64,000 nt of DNA, from the NCBI GenBank assembly GCA_947259315.1, contig CAMYLR010000024.1:29709-93708 (forward strand), given 5' to 3'. A program made the position numbers and the translations under genes. Below are positions 17,289 to 25,277 of this stretch, piece by piece. The notes under the pieces are model-generated. The model did no database searches. It saw nothing but the letters and a program-made list of their open reading frames with translations, and was not told where the DNA came from. The DNA is from an uncultured Gemmatimonadales bacterium. Its GTDB lineage: Bacteria; Gemmatimonadota; Gemmatimonadetes; JACCXV01; JAHWKZ01. How positions within the stretch are numbered: position 1 is the first letter of the stretch; each line of letters opens with the position of its first letter.

Positions 17289-18302
17289 GTGATCGGTTCG
17301 CTCATGCACCAGCTCGAACGACGCTTGGCGGCGCGCGATACGGAGCGACGACCGTACGACTTCGATTGGGGGTTGGAGCACCTCGATCCGTCGCCCCCGC
17401 CCGCGCGCGATCCGGCCAGGGCTCTTTTCCAGTGGGCGCGTGACGTCGTCGAAGCCCCCGCTCGTTTTTACGTCGACCCCGGTGCACCGCCGTTCGTCGA
17501 GGAGTGCGGCGATGATCGAGTTCGCTTTCCGAGCGCGGTGCGTATGCCGCACGCGAGCGCCAACTGGGCGTCACTGCGGCTGTTCACGAGCCAGCAGCCG
17601 ACACAGCGCGCAATGCTCGTCTTGCCGCAATGGAATGCCGACGCTGAGAGCCATGTCGGGTTGTGCCGGATGTTGGCCGAACGTGGGATCACGGCGGCTC
17701 GGCTGACGTTGCCGTACCACGAGGAGCGGAGTCCGCACGATAGCATTCGAGCCGATATGGCGGTCAGTGCCAACATCGGTCGCACGTTGCGAGTGAGCCA
17801 GCAAGCGGTCAGTGATGTTCGACGCGCGCGGGCATGGCTCGAACAGCGCGGCCACGATCGGATCGGCATCGTCGGTACCAGCCTGGGGTCGTGCATCGGC
17901 TTCTTAGCGCTGGCGCAGGAGCCTGCGTTCAAGGTCGGCGTCTTGCACCACGTCTCGAGCTACTTCGGGGATGTCGTATGGCGCGGGATCTCGACTCGAC
18001 ATGTGAGGGCCGAACTGCAGGCCCATTGCTCGCAGGCCGCCGTGCGCCGTTTCTGGGCGCCGATCAGCCCCATCCATTTCGTGGGTCAGGTCACTAAACA
18101 GACCCACACGCTGCTCCTCACCGGTCGCTACGATCTCACGTTTCCGTACGATCTATCGCAGCGCTTCCACCGCGCTTTCCGACAATACGGATTGCCACAC
18201 CAAGTTGTCGTGGTGCCGTGGGGGCACTACACGAGCGGCGTGTTCCCGTTCAACGCGATTACCGTGCGTCGCGTTCTACGCTACTTGGATCAGTATTTGT
18301 AA
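17289..18302 (+). CDS. Alpha/beta hydrolase family protein
   Basis: 337-residue hydrolase. The nucleophile elbow is VGTSLGS near residue 198-204, the acid is probably the Asp of TGRYDLTFP near 280, and the histidine is in PWGHYTSG near 313. The first 80 residues lack a signal peptide and are charged, so a cytoplasmic location is likely. It resembles the family 18 / DUF2048-like hydrolases; I cannot name a substrate. GTG 17289 is used; an ATG five codons later (17304) is an alternative. It follows ispH by 15 bases and probably shares its transcript. A GC-rich hairpin ends the unit. Confidence 0.75.
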   Translation: MIGSLMHQLERRLAARDTERRPYDFDWGLEHLDPSPPPARDPARALFQWARDVVEAPARFYVDPGAPPFVEECGDDRVRFPSAVRMPHASANWASLRLFTSQQPTQRAMLVLPQWNADAESHVGLCRMLAERGITAARLTLPYHEERSPHDSIRADMAVSANIGRTLRVSQQAVSDVRRARAWLEQRGHDRIGIVGTSLGSCIGFLALAQEPAFKVGVLHHVSSYFGDVVWRGISTRHVRAELQAHCSQAAVRRFWAPISPIHFVGQVTKQTHTLLLTGRYDLTFPYDLSQRFHRAFRQYGLPHQVVVVPWGHYTSGVFPFNAITVRRVLRYLDQYL

Positions 18303-18313
18303 GTCGGGCTCGG

Positions 18314-18338
18314 GACGCCGGCTCGCGACCGGCGTCCG
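18314..18338. terminator. Hairpin between convergent genes
   Basis: A perfect nine-pair GC-rich stem (18314-18322 with 18330-18338), seven-base loop, in the 42-base gap between the hydrolase (+) and the small gene (-). There is no T-tract on either strand, but the placement suits a shared terminator. Confidence 0.5.
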
Positions 18339-18344
18339 CGGGAA

Positions 18345-18551
18345 CTACAGCAGTTTGGCCGCGTAGCCGGGCTCGAAGGGATAGACGAGCTCGTCGGCGG
18401 GAAGTTGTCTCACGCTTTCGTTCTCGACATGCCTGACAGATGTGTCGTCGACCTTTGCGTACACCTGGCTGACGATCGTCCGCTCTTGGATCTCGCTCGC
18501 CAGCATGAGCGTATCTCCTGTTTCCATATCGCGCAGCGTTTTTGGTTCCAT
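18345..18551 (-). CDS. Small protein of unknown function, 68 residues
   Basis: I do not recognise this protein. It is acidic, with no membrane segment, and begins MEPKTLRDMETGDTLMLASE; there is no cysteine. The case for a real gene is good: an AGGGGGG ribosome site about ten bases before the ATG, a promoter (TTGTCC, 17 bases, TAGTTT) about 55 bases upstream, GC-ending codon choice like its neighbours, and a hairpin just after the stop. It stands alone, convergent to the hydrolase and divergent from tRNA-Sec. Confidence 0.6.
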   Translation of the reverse strand: MEPKTLRDMETGDTLMLASEIQERTIVSQVYAKVDDTSVRHVENESVRQLPADELVYPFEPGYAAKLL

Positions 18552-18605
18552 CGTGTCTGCATCCCCCCTGTTCGATTCTGTTCAAAGCACAATCGACGTG
18601 GGGCG

Positions 18606-18634
18606 AAACTAGCCCCGTGGTATGAGTTGGACAA
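18606..18634 (-). promoter_or_regulatory. Promoter of the 68-residue protein gene
   Basis: On the minus strand TTGTCC (18629-18634), a 17-base spacer and TAGTTT (18606-18611). The -10 lies in the loop of a GGGGC/GCCCC hairpin. Predicted start about 18599. Confidence 0.55.
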
Positions 18635-18638
18635 CCGG

Positions 18639-18666
18639 TTGCTGATGATCGACCGGCTCGTACCTT
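18639..18666 (+). promoter_or_regulatory. Possible promoter of tRNA-Sec
   Basis: TTGCTG (18639-18644), a 16-base spacer and TACCTT (18661-18666). The same -10 hexamer precedes tRNA-Ala. The start would fall about 38 bases before the tRNA. Confidence 0.4.
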
Positions 18667-18711
18667 AACCATCGAGCGTTGCGATGGACCGGGCTCGCAT
18701 TGGTCGTACTG

Positions 18712-18810
18712 GGGAGCGGATGGGGTCTGGTGGCCCCTGCGGTCTTCAAAACCGTTATCGGGCGCGCGTGCCGCGTCCGAGGTGGGTTCGATTCCCACAC
18801 GTTCCCGCCA
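18712..18810 (+). tRNA. selC: tRNA-Sec (anticodon UCA)
   Basis: Selenocysteine tRNA. The anticodon loop CTTCAAA (UCA, which reads UGA) closes on CGGT/ACCG. A long variable arm (about 18757-18780) and a GGGG/CCCC D-stem are typical of tRNA-Sec. The T-arm is GTGGG-TTCGATT-CCCAC, the acceptor stem GGGAGCG/CGTTCCC, with discriminator G and encoded CCA. At 99 bases it is longer than any canonical tRNA except Ser/Leu/Sec types. No selA, selB, selD or selenoprotein gene is visible in the window. Confidence 0.93.
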
Positions 18811-18865
18811 TCGTCAGCAGTCGGGGTTGCTCGCGGGTCCCGGAACAGATGGTATTGGTCTCGGG

Positions 18866-18894
18866 TTGTACCCTGAACTGTGGTTTCCGATCTT
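18866..18894 (+). promoter_or_regulatory. Promoter of the DUF5683 gene
   Basis: TTGTAC (18866-18871), a 17-base spacer and GATCTT (18889-18894). The start near 18901 would give a leader of about 29 bases containing the GGGGAAG ribosome site. Confidence 0.5.
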
Positions 18895-18929
18895 GCAAGC
18901 GTCCCATCACGACCGCTGAGCGGGGAAGA

Positions 18930-19637
18930 ATGATTTCGAGTGCAAGCACTAGGCGTTGGTTGATCGCGACGACGGGTCTGCTGGCAGTCATGGCAGCGAG
19001 ATCGGCGACCGCACAAGAGATTCGACCGTCCGAACCGGTTCCGATCGACTCGATGGACTTCGTTGCCGCTCCGGTGGATACGATCCCGTTGCTTGCACCG
19101 CGGTTCCGCGAAGCCGGGGGACCCGAAGAGCTATCTGCGGTCCCGAGCGTGGACGCGCTTCCGAAAAATCCTCGCAACGCGGCGATCCGGGCCTTCCTTC
19201 TACCGGGCTGGGGCCAGGTTTACGCTGGGCACCCGTGGCGGGCGGTGTTGTTTGCCAGCGCGGAAATTGGGTTCTTTGCGCTTGGCTATTCAAAGCAGCG
19301 TGAAGCGCTCGACCGGAAGTCCGACCTGCGGGAGGCGCGTGAGGAGTTCTTCGCTACCGCACCCGACAGTCTGCTCGCTGACTCGTTAGCGGCTGAAGAG
19401 GCTTTTGAGGTGACGCCCGAGGCGGTTGCGATCCGAGGTGACATTGACGAGATCGAGGAGCGGCGTGAGGACTTCTACGCGTACTTCGCGGCCAGCGTCA
19501 TCTTTGCGGCGGTTGACGCGTACGTTTCCGCACAACTCGACCCGGTTACGCTCGATCTCGACCCGGCAACGGGGCGGATTCGCGCCGGTGTCGAGTTTCC
19601 GATCGGTCGCCGACGAAGTACGAGTGGGAAGCGGTGA
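18930..19637 (+). CDS. Secreted DUF5683-domain protein
   Basis: 235 residues from ATG 18930, with GGGGAAG just before it. A signal peptide (basic ends, hydrophobic core LIATTGLLAVMAA, cleavage near SATAQ) opens the protein. The DUF5683 signature is AAIRAFLLPGWGQVYAGHPWRAVLF, followed by further membrane helices near 105-125 and 185-205 around an acidic, helical middle. DUF5683 proteins are common in Bacteroidota and relatives; their role is unknown to me. The longer open frame that runs through tRNA-Sec is rejected. The stop overlaps the GTG of murI. Confidence 0.78.
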   Translation: MISSASTRRWLIATTGLLAVMAARSATAQEIRPSEPVPIDSMDFVAAPVDTIPLLAPRFREAGGPEELSAVPSVDALPKNPRNAAIRAFLLPGWGQVYAGHPWRAVLFASAEIGFFALGYSKQREALDRKSDLREAREEFFATAPDSLLADSLAAEEAFEVTPEAVAIRGDIDEIEERREDFYAYFAASVIFAAVDAYVSAQLDPVTLDLDPATGRIRAGVEFPIGRRRSTSGKR

Positions 19638-20443
19638 GCGGTAACGATCGCCCAATCGGGGTGTTCGACTCCGGTATCGGCGGTCTCACCGTGATGCACG
19701 CGTTGATGACGCGTCTGCCACACGAGTCCTTGGTGTACTTCGGTGATACCGCGCGCGTACCGTACGGCCCAAAGTCACCGGCCACCGTCAGCCGATTTGC
19801 ATTCGAAAACGTTGATCTGTTGACAACGTGTGACGTCAAGGCCGTCGTCGTCGCATGCAACACCGCCACGGCGCACGCGCTGGGCCCGCTTCGCGAGCGC
19901 TTCGAACTGCCCATTGTCGGTGTGATCGGGCCTGGCGCGCGAGCCGCGGAGAGGAAAACTGCGAGCCGGCGCGTGGGCGTCATCGGCACTCACGGCACGG
20001 TCGGAAGTGGAGCCTATCAGAAGGCACTTCAGACCATAAACGGAGATCTCGTCGTCGTGGCGCGAGCGTGCCCACTGTTTGTCCCGTTAGCGGAAGAGGG
20101 GATGACCGATCACCCAGCGGCTCGACTGATTGCGACCGACTATCTAGCTCCGTTCAAGGACGACGGGATCGATACGCTGATTCTCGGTTGCACGCACTAC
20201 CCGTTGCTCAAGGCGGTGATCGCCGCGACGGTCGGGGAAGGCGTAACGCTGATCGATTCGGCCGACGAGACCGCCAGCGAGGTGGCTGCCCTGCTCGCTG
20301 AGCGCGAGCTCGCGCGCGCGGCGGGGGAACCTGCGTACCGTTTCCTGGTGAGCGATCTGCCCGACCAGTTCCTCAAGATCGGGCAGCGATTCTTGGGCCG
20401 CGAGATCGGCGCCGTCGAGGTCGTCTCCGCCGGCGCCGTCTAA
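19634..20443 (+). CDS. murI: Glutamate racemase
   Basis: Makes D-glutamate for peptidoglycan. 269 residues. The start [13 protein letters not shown] is diagnostic. The two catalytic cysteines are C75 in VACNTATA and about C186 in [19 protein letters not shown] and an ASGVPRR-like VGVIGTHGT stretch are also present. GTG 19634 overlaps the DUF5683 stop by four bases, so the two are coupled, although no functional link is obvious. Confidence 0.94.
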   Translation: MSGNDRPIGVFDSGIGGLTVMHALMTRLPHESLVYFGDTARVPYGPKSPATVSRFAFENVDLLTTCDVKAVVVACNTATAHALGPLRERFELPIVGVIGPGARAAERKTASRRVGVIGTHGTVGSGAYQKALQTINGDLVVVARACPLFVPLAEEGMTDHPAARLIATDYLAPFKDDGIDTLILGCTHYPLLKAVIAATVGEGVTLIDSADETASEVAALLAERELARAAGEPAYRFLVSDLPDQFLKIGQRFLGREIGAVEVVSAGAV

Positions 20444-20467
20444 AGCTGCCGCACTCGTCAGAAGTCT

Positions 20468-20473
20468 CATATT
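20468..20473 (+). promoter_or_regulatory. Possible -10 element of cheR, leaderless type
   Basis: CATATT ends eight bases before the GTG at 20482; a CTGCCG at 20446-20451 sits 16 bases upstream. The spacing matches the leaderless promoters elsewhere in the window, but both boxes are imperfect. Confidence 0.35.
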
Positions 20474-20481
20474 CCCTCTTC

Positions 20482-21297
20482 GTGAAAGACACTGAATGCG
20501 TCAATCTCCTTCAGTGGGCGCTGCCGAGGCTGAAGCTGCGCTGGCCGGGCTATCGCAAAGTCCGGCGCCAGGTGTGCAAGCGTATCGGGCGCCGACTGCG
20601 AACTCTCGAGCTCGACGACATCGACGCCTACCGAGCCTACCTCGCGACTCACCCCGACGAGTGGGGCGAGCTCGACGCGATGTGCCGGATTACGATCTCT
20701 CGGTTCCATCGCGACCGCGGCGTCTTCGACCTCATCCGTGGGGAACTGCTTCCCGAGCTCGCGCGGAATGCGATCGACCGTGGCGATACTGCGCTGCGCT
20801 GCTGGTCGGTCGGTTGTGGCTCTGGTGAGGAAGCGTACTCGCTTGCGATCCTCTGGGTGCGTGAGGGTCAGCACGACTTTCCGGCGATCGATTTCCAGAT
20901 AACAGCATCGGATGTCGAGCCCCACATGCTCAAACGAGCGCGAAGCGGCTGCTACTCGCGCAGTTCGCTCGCCGAGCTTCCAAACGATTTGATCGAGGAT
21001 GCGTTTGACGCGTCAGATGACGAGTACCGCATCCACGACCCTTATCGCGATGGGATCGAATGGGTGCAGCAGGACGTCCGCCACGCAATGCCGACTGGGC
21101 TGTTCGATCTCGTTCTCTGCCGCAACCTCGTCTTTACGTATTTTGTCGAACCGCTGCAGCGCGAGTGCCTGACGCGGATCGCTGACCGGTTGTTCCCGAA
21201 CGGTTTCCTCGTCCTTGGCAAGCACGAGACGCTGCCAGAAGGCGCGGAGGGTTTCATTGCGCACGATGAGCACAACCGGGTCTACCAAAAGGCGTAG
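20482..21297 (+). CDS. CheR-type methyltransferase, orphan
   Basis: 271-residue S-adenosylmethionine-dependent methyltransferase of the CheR family. An N-terminal helical domain (about 1-75) precedes the catalytic domain with [15 protein letters not shown] near 110-124 and [12 protein letters not shown] near 212-223. CheR methylates glutamates on chemoreceptors, but no che, mcp or flagellar gene is nearby, and NLVFTYF replaces the more usual NVxIYF. A different protein substrate is possible. Start GTG 20482, no ribosome site. Confidence 0.75.
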   Translation: MKDTECVNLLQWALPRLKLRWPGYRKVRRQVCKRIGRRLRTLELDDIDAYRAYLATHPDEWGELDAMCRITISRFHRDRGVFDLIRGELLPELARNAIDRGDTALRCWSVGCGSGEEAYSLAILWVREGQHDFPAIDFQITASDVEPHMLKRARSGCYSRSSLAELPNDLIEDAFDASDDEYRIHDPYRDGIEWVQQDVRHAMPTGLFDLVLCRNLVFTYFVEPLQRECLTRIADRLFPNGFLVLGKHETLPEGAEGFIAHDEHNRVYQKA

Positions 21298-21300
21298 TGG

Positions 21301-21387
21301 ATGGTCCAGATGCACCCGGGGAAGTCCGCCACTCTGTTGATCGGTTTGTCTATAGTCGTCACGTTGGCGTTCCGAACCCGCCGCTGA
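21301..21387 (+). CDS. Possible 28-residue membrane peptide
   Basis: ATG at 21301, three bases after the cheR stop, opens a 28-codon frame with one hydrophobic stretch (ATLLIGLSIVVTLAF) flanked by basic residues. It would be coupled to cheR. It has no ribosome site of its own and could be chance; evidence from conservation is lacking. Confidence 0.2.
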   Translation: MVQMHPGKSATLLIGLSIVVTLAFRTRR

Positions 21388-21393
21388 ACAGAG

Positions 21394-21408
21394 CCCGCCT
21401 ATCGCGGG
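21394..21408. terminator. Weak hairpin between cheR and lpxH
   Basis: CCCGC (21394-21398) pairs with GCGGG (21404-21408) around a five-base loop in the convergent gap. Short, without a T-tract. Confidence 0.25.
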
Positions 21409-21448
21409 TCGTCCGCCTGGGTCGTCAAACGTCGTCTCGATGAGTCGA

Positions 21449-22189
21449 TCAGTTAAACTTTTCGAGCGTCAACTTTCCGCCTTCGAGTCGACCGTAAGTG
21501 CGGTGCTCGATCCAATCACCGAGATTGAGATAGATCCCGTCGTCGGTAGTCAAGAGCTCCGGGCGGTGGACATGGCCCGCGACGACGACATCGTATCGGT
21601 CGCTGGACAACACTGCACGCGCAGCGGATCGGAGTCGATCTTCGTGGATGACCTGTGCTTCGGGCCGATGTGAGCGACGGCTCAGGGCGCTCATGCGCGC
21701 CGCTAGCCAGTGTCCGATTCGGGGTCCCAGGAGCCGAAAGCCGAAGATCGCCGCCGGATGGTGTAGCACCGCGCGAACGACGCGGTATGTTCCGCGCGTG
21801 CCACCCAGCGCGTCGCCGTGGCATAACAGAAGCCGCATTCCTTCGACGACGAGCGTGTGGGGGTCGTCGATCAGCTCGAGCCCGACGATCGTTTCGAGGT
21901 ATCCCGGGTGGCGAGCGGTGCGGGCCCAGTAATCGTGGTTTCCGCCCATAAAGGCGATACTCGCTCCGCGGTCAGTCGCCGCGGCGAGCGCCGCGAGTAC
22001 GGGGCCGTGATTGGCCGGGGGCGGGGTGCCGAAATCGAACCAGAAATCGAAGACATCACCCAGCAGGTACAATCGATCACCGTGGCGCAGTTGATCGATA
22101 AACGCCACCAGGTCCTGTCTCTTTTGCGACTCGATCGACTCGTCGTCGCCGCCGAGGTGGGCATCGGAGAGGAAGTAGATGACCGACAT
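21449..22189 (-). CDS. lpxH: UDP-2,3-diacylglucosamine diphosphatase, LpxH-like
   Basis: Metallophosphoesterase of 246 residues. It begins SVIYFLSDAHLGG (DxH motif at about 8-10), then LLGDVFDFWFDF, MGGNHDYW, LLLCHGDALG and AGHVHRPE, the ordered metal ligands of LpxH, which removes UMP to make lipid X in lipid A synthesis. The C-terminus NLGDWIEHRTYGRL is also LpxH-like. I use ATG 22189, which is eight bases after a TAAGTT -10 box on this strand; the open frame extends 33 codons further but lacks conservation. Divergent from ftsY. It implies a Gram-negative envelope. Confidence 0.85.
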   Translation of the reverse strand: MSVIYFLSDAHLGGDDESIESQKRQDLVAFIDQLRHGDRLYLLGDVFDFWFDFGTPPPANHGPVLAALAAATDRGASIAFMGGNHDYWARTARHPGYLETIVGLELIDDPHTLVVEGMRLLLCHGDALGGTRGTYRVVRAVLHHPAAIFGFRLLGPRIGHWLAARMSALSRRSHRPEAQVIHEDRLRSAARAVLSSDRYDVVVAGHVHRPELLTTDDGIYLNLGDWIEHRTYGRLEGGKLTLEKFN

Positions 22190-22197
22190 CGGACCGC

Positions 22198-22203
22198 AAC
22201 TTA
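22198..22203 (-). promoter_or_regulatory. -10 element of lpxH, leaderless type
   Basis: Minus-strand TAAGTT (22198-22203) ends eight bases before the ATG. The -35 position (22221-22226) is poor and lies at the ftsY start. Confidence 0.45.
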
Positions 22204-22222
22204 GCAATCGCGTGGGCGGGCC

Positions 22223-23158
22223 GTGAGCCAGCAGCTCGATCGTTCCGATAGCGATCGTGAGTTCGGACCGCGGCGCGGCCTGTGGCAACGGATCAAAGAC
22301 GTCGCCCTGATGGACGTCGCAGTGCTCGTCAAGGGCGTCGACGACGCCGCGCTCGAGCAGTTCGAGGAGCGGCTGTTGGGCGCTGACTTTGGGGTCTCGG
22401 CGACGCTCTATCTGGTGGATGAGCTCAACACTGAGTCAAGAAAGGGAAAGCTGAGGAGCGCGGAAGATTTTCGAGCGTTTCTCGCGGCTCGCGTCGAACA
22501 ACTGTTGGCTACCGAGCGCGATCGGCATCTAGCGGTTGCTGCCAGCCCACCCACCGTCGTGTTGCTGGTTGGCGTCAACGGGGTTGGCAAGACGACCACC
22601 GCCGCTCGGCTGGCACGCAGGCTTCAGGCGGCGGGTGAGAGCGTGCTGTTGGTGGCCGCCGACACGTTTCGCGCTGGTGCTATCGAGCAGGTGGAAGCGT
22701 GGGGCACGAAGCTCGACGTGCCGGTTGTTTCGGGTGCGGCCGGCGGTGACCCGGCGGCGGTGGTATTTGACGCGATCGAAGCGGCGTCGAGTCGCAAGCT
22801 GTCGCACGTGATAGCCGACACCGCTGGACGGCTCCACACCCAGGGAGACTTGATGGCCGAACTCGAGAAGGTCGTCAGGGTTGCGGCATCCCGTATCGAC
22901 GACGCGCCACACGAGGTGCTGTTGTGTCTCGACGCCACCACTGGCCAGAACGCGGTCGCTCAGGCGAGGGTGTTTGGAAGCCGGCTGCCCGTCACTGGGC
23001 TTGTGGTGTGCAAGCTGGATGGCACCGCGCGCGGTGGCGTAGTGGTGGCGGTCCAGCGCGATCTCGGGGTGCCGATCAAGTTTGTAGGTCTCGGCGAGGG
23101 GCCTGATGATCTCATCCCGTTTGACCCGCATCGCTTCGCTGAAGGGTTAATCAGCTGA
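22223..23158 (+). CDS. ftsY: SRP receptor GTPase FtsY
   Basis: 311 residues. NG-domain only, without the long acidic A-domain of enterobacteria. The helical N domain spans about 20-95; the G domain has G1 GVNGVGKTTTAARLA near 113-127, the DTFRAGAIEQ segment, G3 DTAGRLHTQG near 203-212, and G4 CKLDGTARGGV. It binds the Ffh-ffs particle whose RNA is at 6051. GTG start at 22223. The TGA overlaps the apparent CTG start of recG. Confidence 0.94.
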   Translation: MSQQLDRSDSDREFGPRRGLWQRIKDVALMDVAVLVKGVDDAALEQFEERLLGADFGVSATLYLVDELNTESRKGKLRSAEDFRAFLAARVEQLLATERDRHLAVAASPPTVVLLVGVNGVGKTTTAARLARRLQAAGESVLLVAADTFRAGAIEQVEAWGTKLDVPVVSGAAGGDPAAVVFDAIEAASSRKLSHVIADTAGRLHTQGDLMAELEKVVRVAASRIDDAPHEVLLCLDATTGQNAVAQARVFGSRLPVTGLVVCKLDGTARGGVVVAVQRDLGVPIKFVGLGEGPDDLIPFDPHRFAEGLIS

Positions 23159-25224
23159 GCGACGACCTGAGTCTCGATACGGCGGTTCGGTTTCTGCCGG
23201 GCGTTGGGCCGCGGCGGGCGGAAGAGCTCGCGCGTCTCGAGATCACCAACATCGGTGAGCTCCTGCACCACTATCCACGCGACTACTTCGATGCCCGGGA
23301 AGTCGTTCCGTTGTCACAGCTAACGGTCGGGGAGACGGTCAGCGTCGAGGGCCACGTGCAAGCGATCGGCAAGCGGCGTCTCAAGGGCCGCCGGACACTC
23401 GTGACGGCACTGCTCGACGATGGCACGGCCGCGGTCGAAGTCGTGTGGTTCAATCAGCCCTGGGTCGCCGACCGGATCCAGCGCGGCGACGAGCTTCGGA
23501 TCATCGGTTCTGTGAACCGATTTGGCAAACGGGTCAACATCGCACCCAGCGAGTTCGAACAACTCGATGCGAGCGAGGGGCCGAGCGCGCCCATTCTGCC
23601 GGTCTACCCGCTGACTCAGGGCGTATCCCAACGCATGTTGCGGCGCTGGACCAGAACCGCGCTCGATCGTTTGGGCGAGATCGACGACCCGTTGCCGAAC
23701 GGACTGCTCGATCAGCATGACTTGCCGCCGCTCGGCGATGCCTTGGCCGACCTCCATTACCCCGAAACCCCTGCTGACCGAGACCGAGCCCGGCGTCGCT
23801 TTATCTGGGAGGAGTTCTTCTGGTGGGAACTTCGGCTCGCGCTCAAGGCGGTGTTGCGACGCCGACCCGACACCGGCATCGCGATGGGCGACGAAGGCCA
23901 GCTCGTCCCGCTTCTTGGCAAGAGTCTGCCTTTCGAGCTCACCCGAGCTCAGCGCCGGGTGTTGTCAGACATCTTCCGCGACATGCGCTCGGCGCGCCCC
24001 ATGAACCGCTTGCTACAGGGTGACGTAGGGTCGGGTAAGACGATCGTGGCGCTGTTGGCGCTCCTCCGAGCGGTCGAGAACGGGTACCAAGGGGCGCTCA
24101 TGGCGCCGACCGAGATCCTGGCCGAGCAGCACGCCAGGAAGTTGGGTGCACTGCTCGAACCGTTGCCGGTTCAAACGGCGCTGCTGACTGGTGCCGTCAC
24201 CGGACGCGAGCGTGAAACGGTACTGGCCCGATTGGCGACCGGTGAGCTGGATGTCGCGATTGGGACCCACGCGCTCATCCAGGAGGGTGTGGAGTTCGGG
24301 CGGCTCGGTTTGGCGATCGTCGACGAGCAACACCGATTCGGCGTGGCGCAGCGCCTCGCGTTGACACACAAGGGCGGCCACCCCGATGTGCTCGTCATGA
24401 CCGCCACGCCGATTCCGCGCTCGCTCGCGCTTACGTTCTACGGTGACCTGGACGTTTCGAGGCTCGACGAGATGCCGCCCGGCCGACAACCGGTCACGAC
24501 GCGATTGGTACCGGAGAACCGTCGTGCTGAGATGTACCAGTTCATCGAGCGCTGTCTCGAGGTCGGGCAGCAAGGTTACGTCGTCTATCCGCTGGTCGAG
24601 GAATCGGAGGCGATGGACCTGAAGGACGCCACCAGCGGGTACGAGAGCCTGGCCCGACGGTTCGAGGGCAGCAAGGTGGCCCTCGTTCACGGTCGCTTGA
24701 GCAGCGAAGACAAGGAACGCGTGATGCGTGAGTTTGGCGACGGTCACATCGATCTTTTGGTGGCGACGACCGTCATCGAGGTCGGGGTCGACGTCGCCAA
24801 CGCGACGTTTCTCGTCGTCGAACACGCCGAACGCTTTGGTCTCTCGCAGCTCCACCAGCTCCGCGGTCGCATTGGGCGCGGCGATCAGCAGTCGCGTTGC
24901 TTCTTGTTGCTGTCTCCGGGAGCGGGTCGAACGGCTCGCGAGCGAGTTCGGGTATTGACCAGCCAGAACGATGGTTTCGTGATCGCCGAGGAGGACCTGC
25001 GATTGCGTGGCCAAGGCGATGTCTTCGGGACCCGTCAACATGGAGTGCCGGACTTCGCCATTGCTGACATCGATCGCGATGTGGAGCTGCTGGCAGTTGC
25101 CCGTGACACCGCATTCGATGTCGTCGACTCCGACCCCGAGCTTGTGCGCCCGGAGCATGACTGCCTGCGGCGGTGGCTGACCGAGCTCGAGACGCGGGAT
25201 CGAGAGCTCGCTCGTCAGGGCTGA
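23155..25224 (+). CDS. recG: ATP-dependent DNA helicase RecG, apparent CTG start
   Basis: Remodels stalled forks and branched DNA. Read from 23155 the protein has 689 residues, the family size. An N-terminal hairpin motif (FLPGVGPRRAEEL) and the OB-fold wedge precede the helicase: Walker A GDVGSGKT near 288, DEQHRFGV near 389, TATPIPRSLALT, and motif VI LHQLRGRIGRG. The first ATG/GTG/TTG in frame is TTG 23311, which would remove 52 residues including the FLPGVG motif. The frame is open upstream only to 23143. CTG 23155, overlapping the ftsY stop as CTGA, is therefore the best start. Confidence 0.88.
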   Translation: MSDDLSLDTAVRFLPGVGPRRAEELARLEITNIGELLHHYPRDYFDAREVVPLSQLTVGETVSVEGHVQAIGKRRLKGRRTLVTALLDDGTAAVEVVWFNQPWVADRIQRGDELRIIGSVNRFGKRVNIAPSEFEQLDASEGPSAPILPVYPLTQGVSQRMLRRWTRTALDRLGEIDDPLPNGLLDQHDLPPLGDALADLHYPETPADRDRARRRFIWEEFFWWELRLALKAVLRRRPDTGIAMGDEGQLVPLLGKSLPFELTRAQRRVLSDIFRDMRSARPMNRLLQGDVGSGKTIVALLALLRAVENGYQGALMAPTEILAEQHARKLGALLEPLPVQTALLTGAVTGRERETVLARLATGELDVAIGTHALIQEGVEFGRLGLAIVDEQHRFGVAQRLALTHKGGHPDVLVMTATPIPRSLALTFYGDLDVSRLDEMPPGRQPVTTRLVPENRRAEMYQFIERCLEVGQQGYVVYPLVEESEAMDLKDATSGYESLARRFEGSKVALVHGRLSSEDKERVMREFGDGHIDLLVATTVIEVGVDVANATFLVVEHAERFGLSQLHQLRGRIGRGDQQSRCFLLLSPGAGRTARERVRVLTSQNDGFVIAEEDLRLRGQGDVFGTRQHGVPDFAIADIDRDVELLAVARDTAFDVVDSDPELVRPEHDCLRRWLTELETRDRELARQG

Positions 25225-25240
25225 AAGAGAGCGCCTTCGC

Positions 25241-25270
25241 TTGACCGATTTGCAATCCGTCGGCTAGTTT
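25241..25270 (+). promoter_or_regulatory. Promoter of manC, leaderless type
   Basis: TTGACC (25241-25246), an 18-base spacer and TAGTTT (25265-25270). The start falls at about 25277-25278, at the GTG itself. Confidence 0.65.
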
Positions 25271-25277
25271 TGCTCAT

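Noticed and set aside
18684-18929. Open frame running through tRNA-Sec into the DUF5683 gene
   Set aside because: It crosses the tRNA, and the real start at 18930 has a ribosome site and signal peptide.
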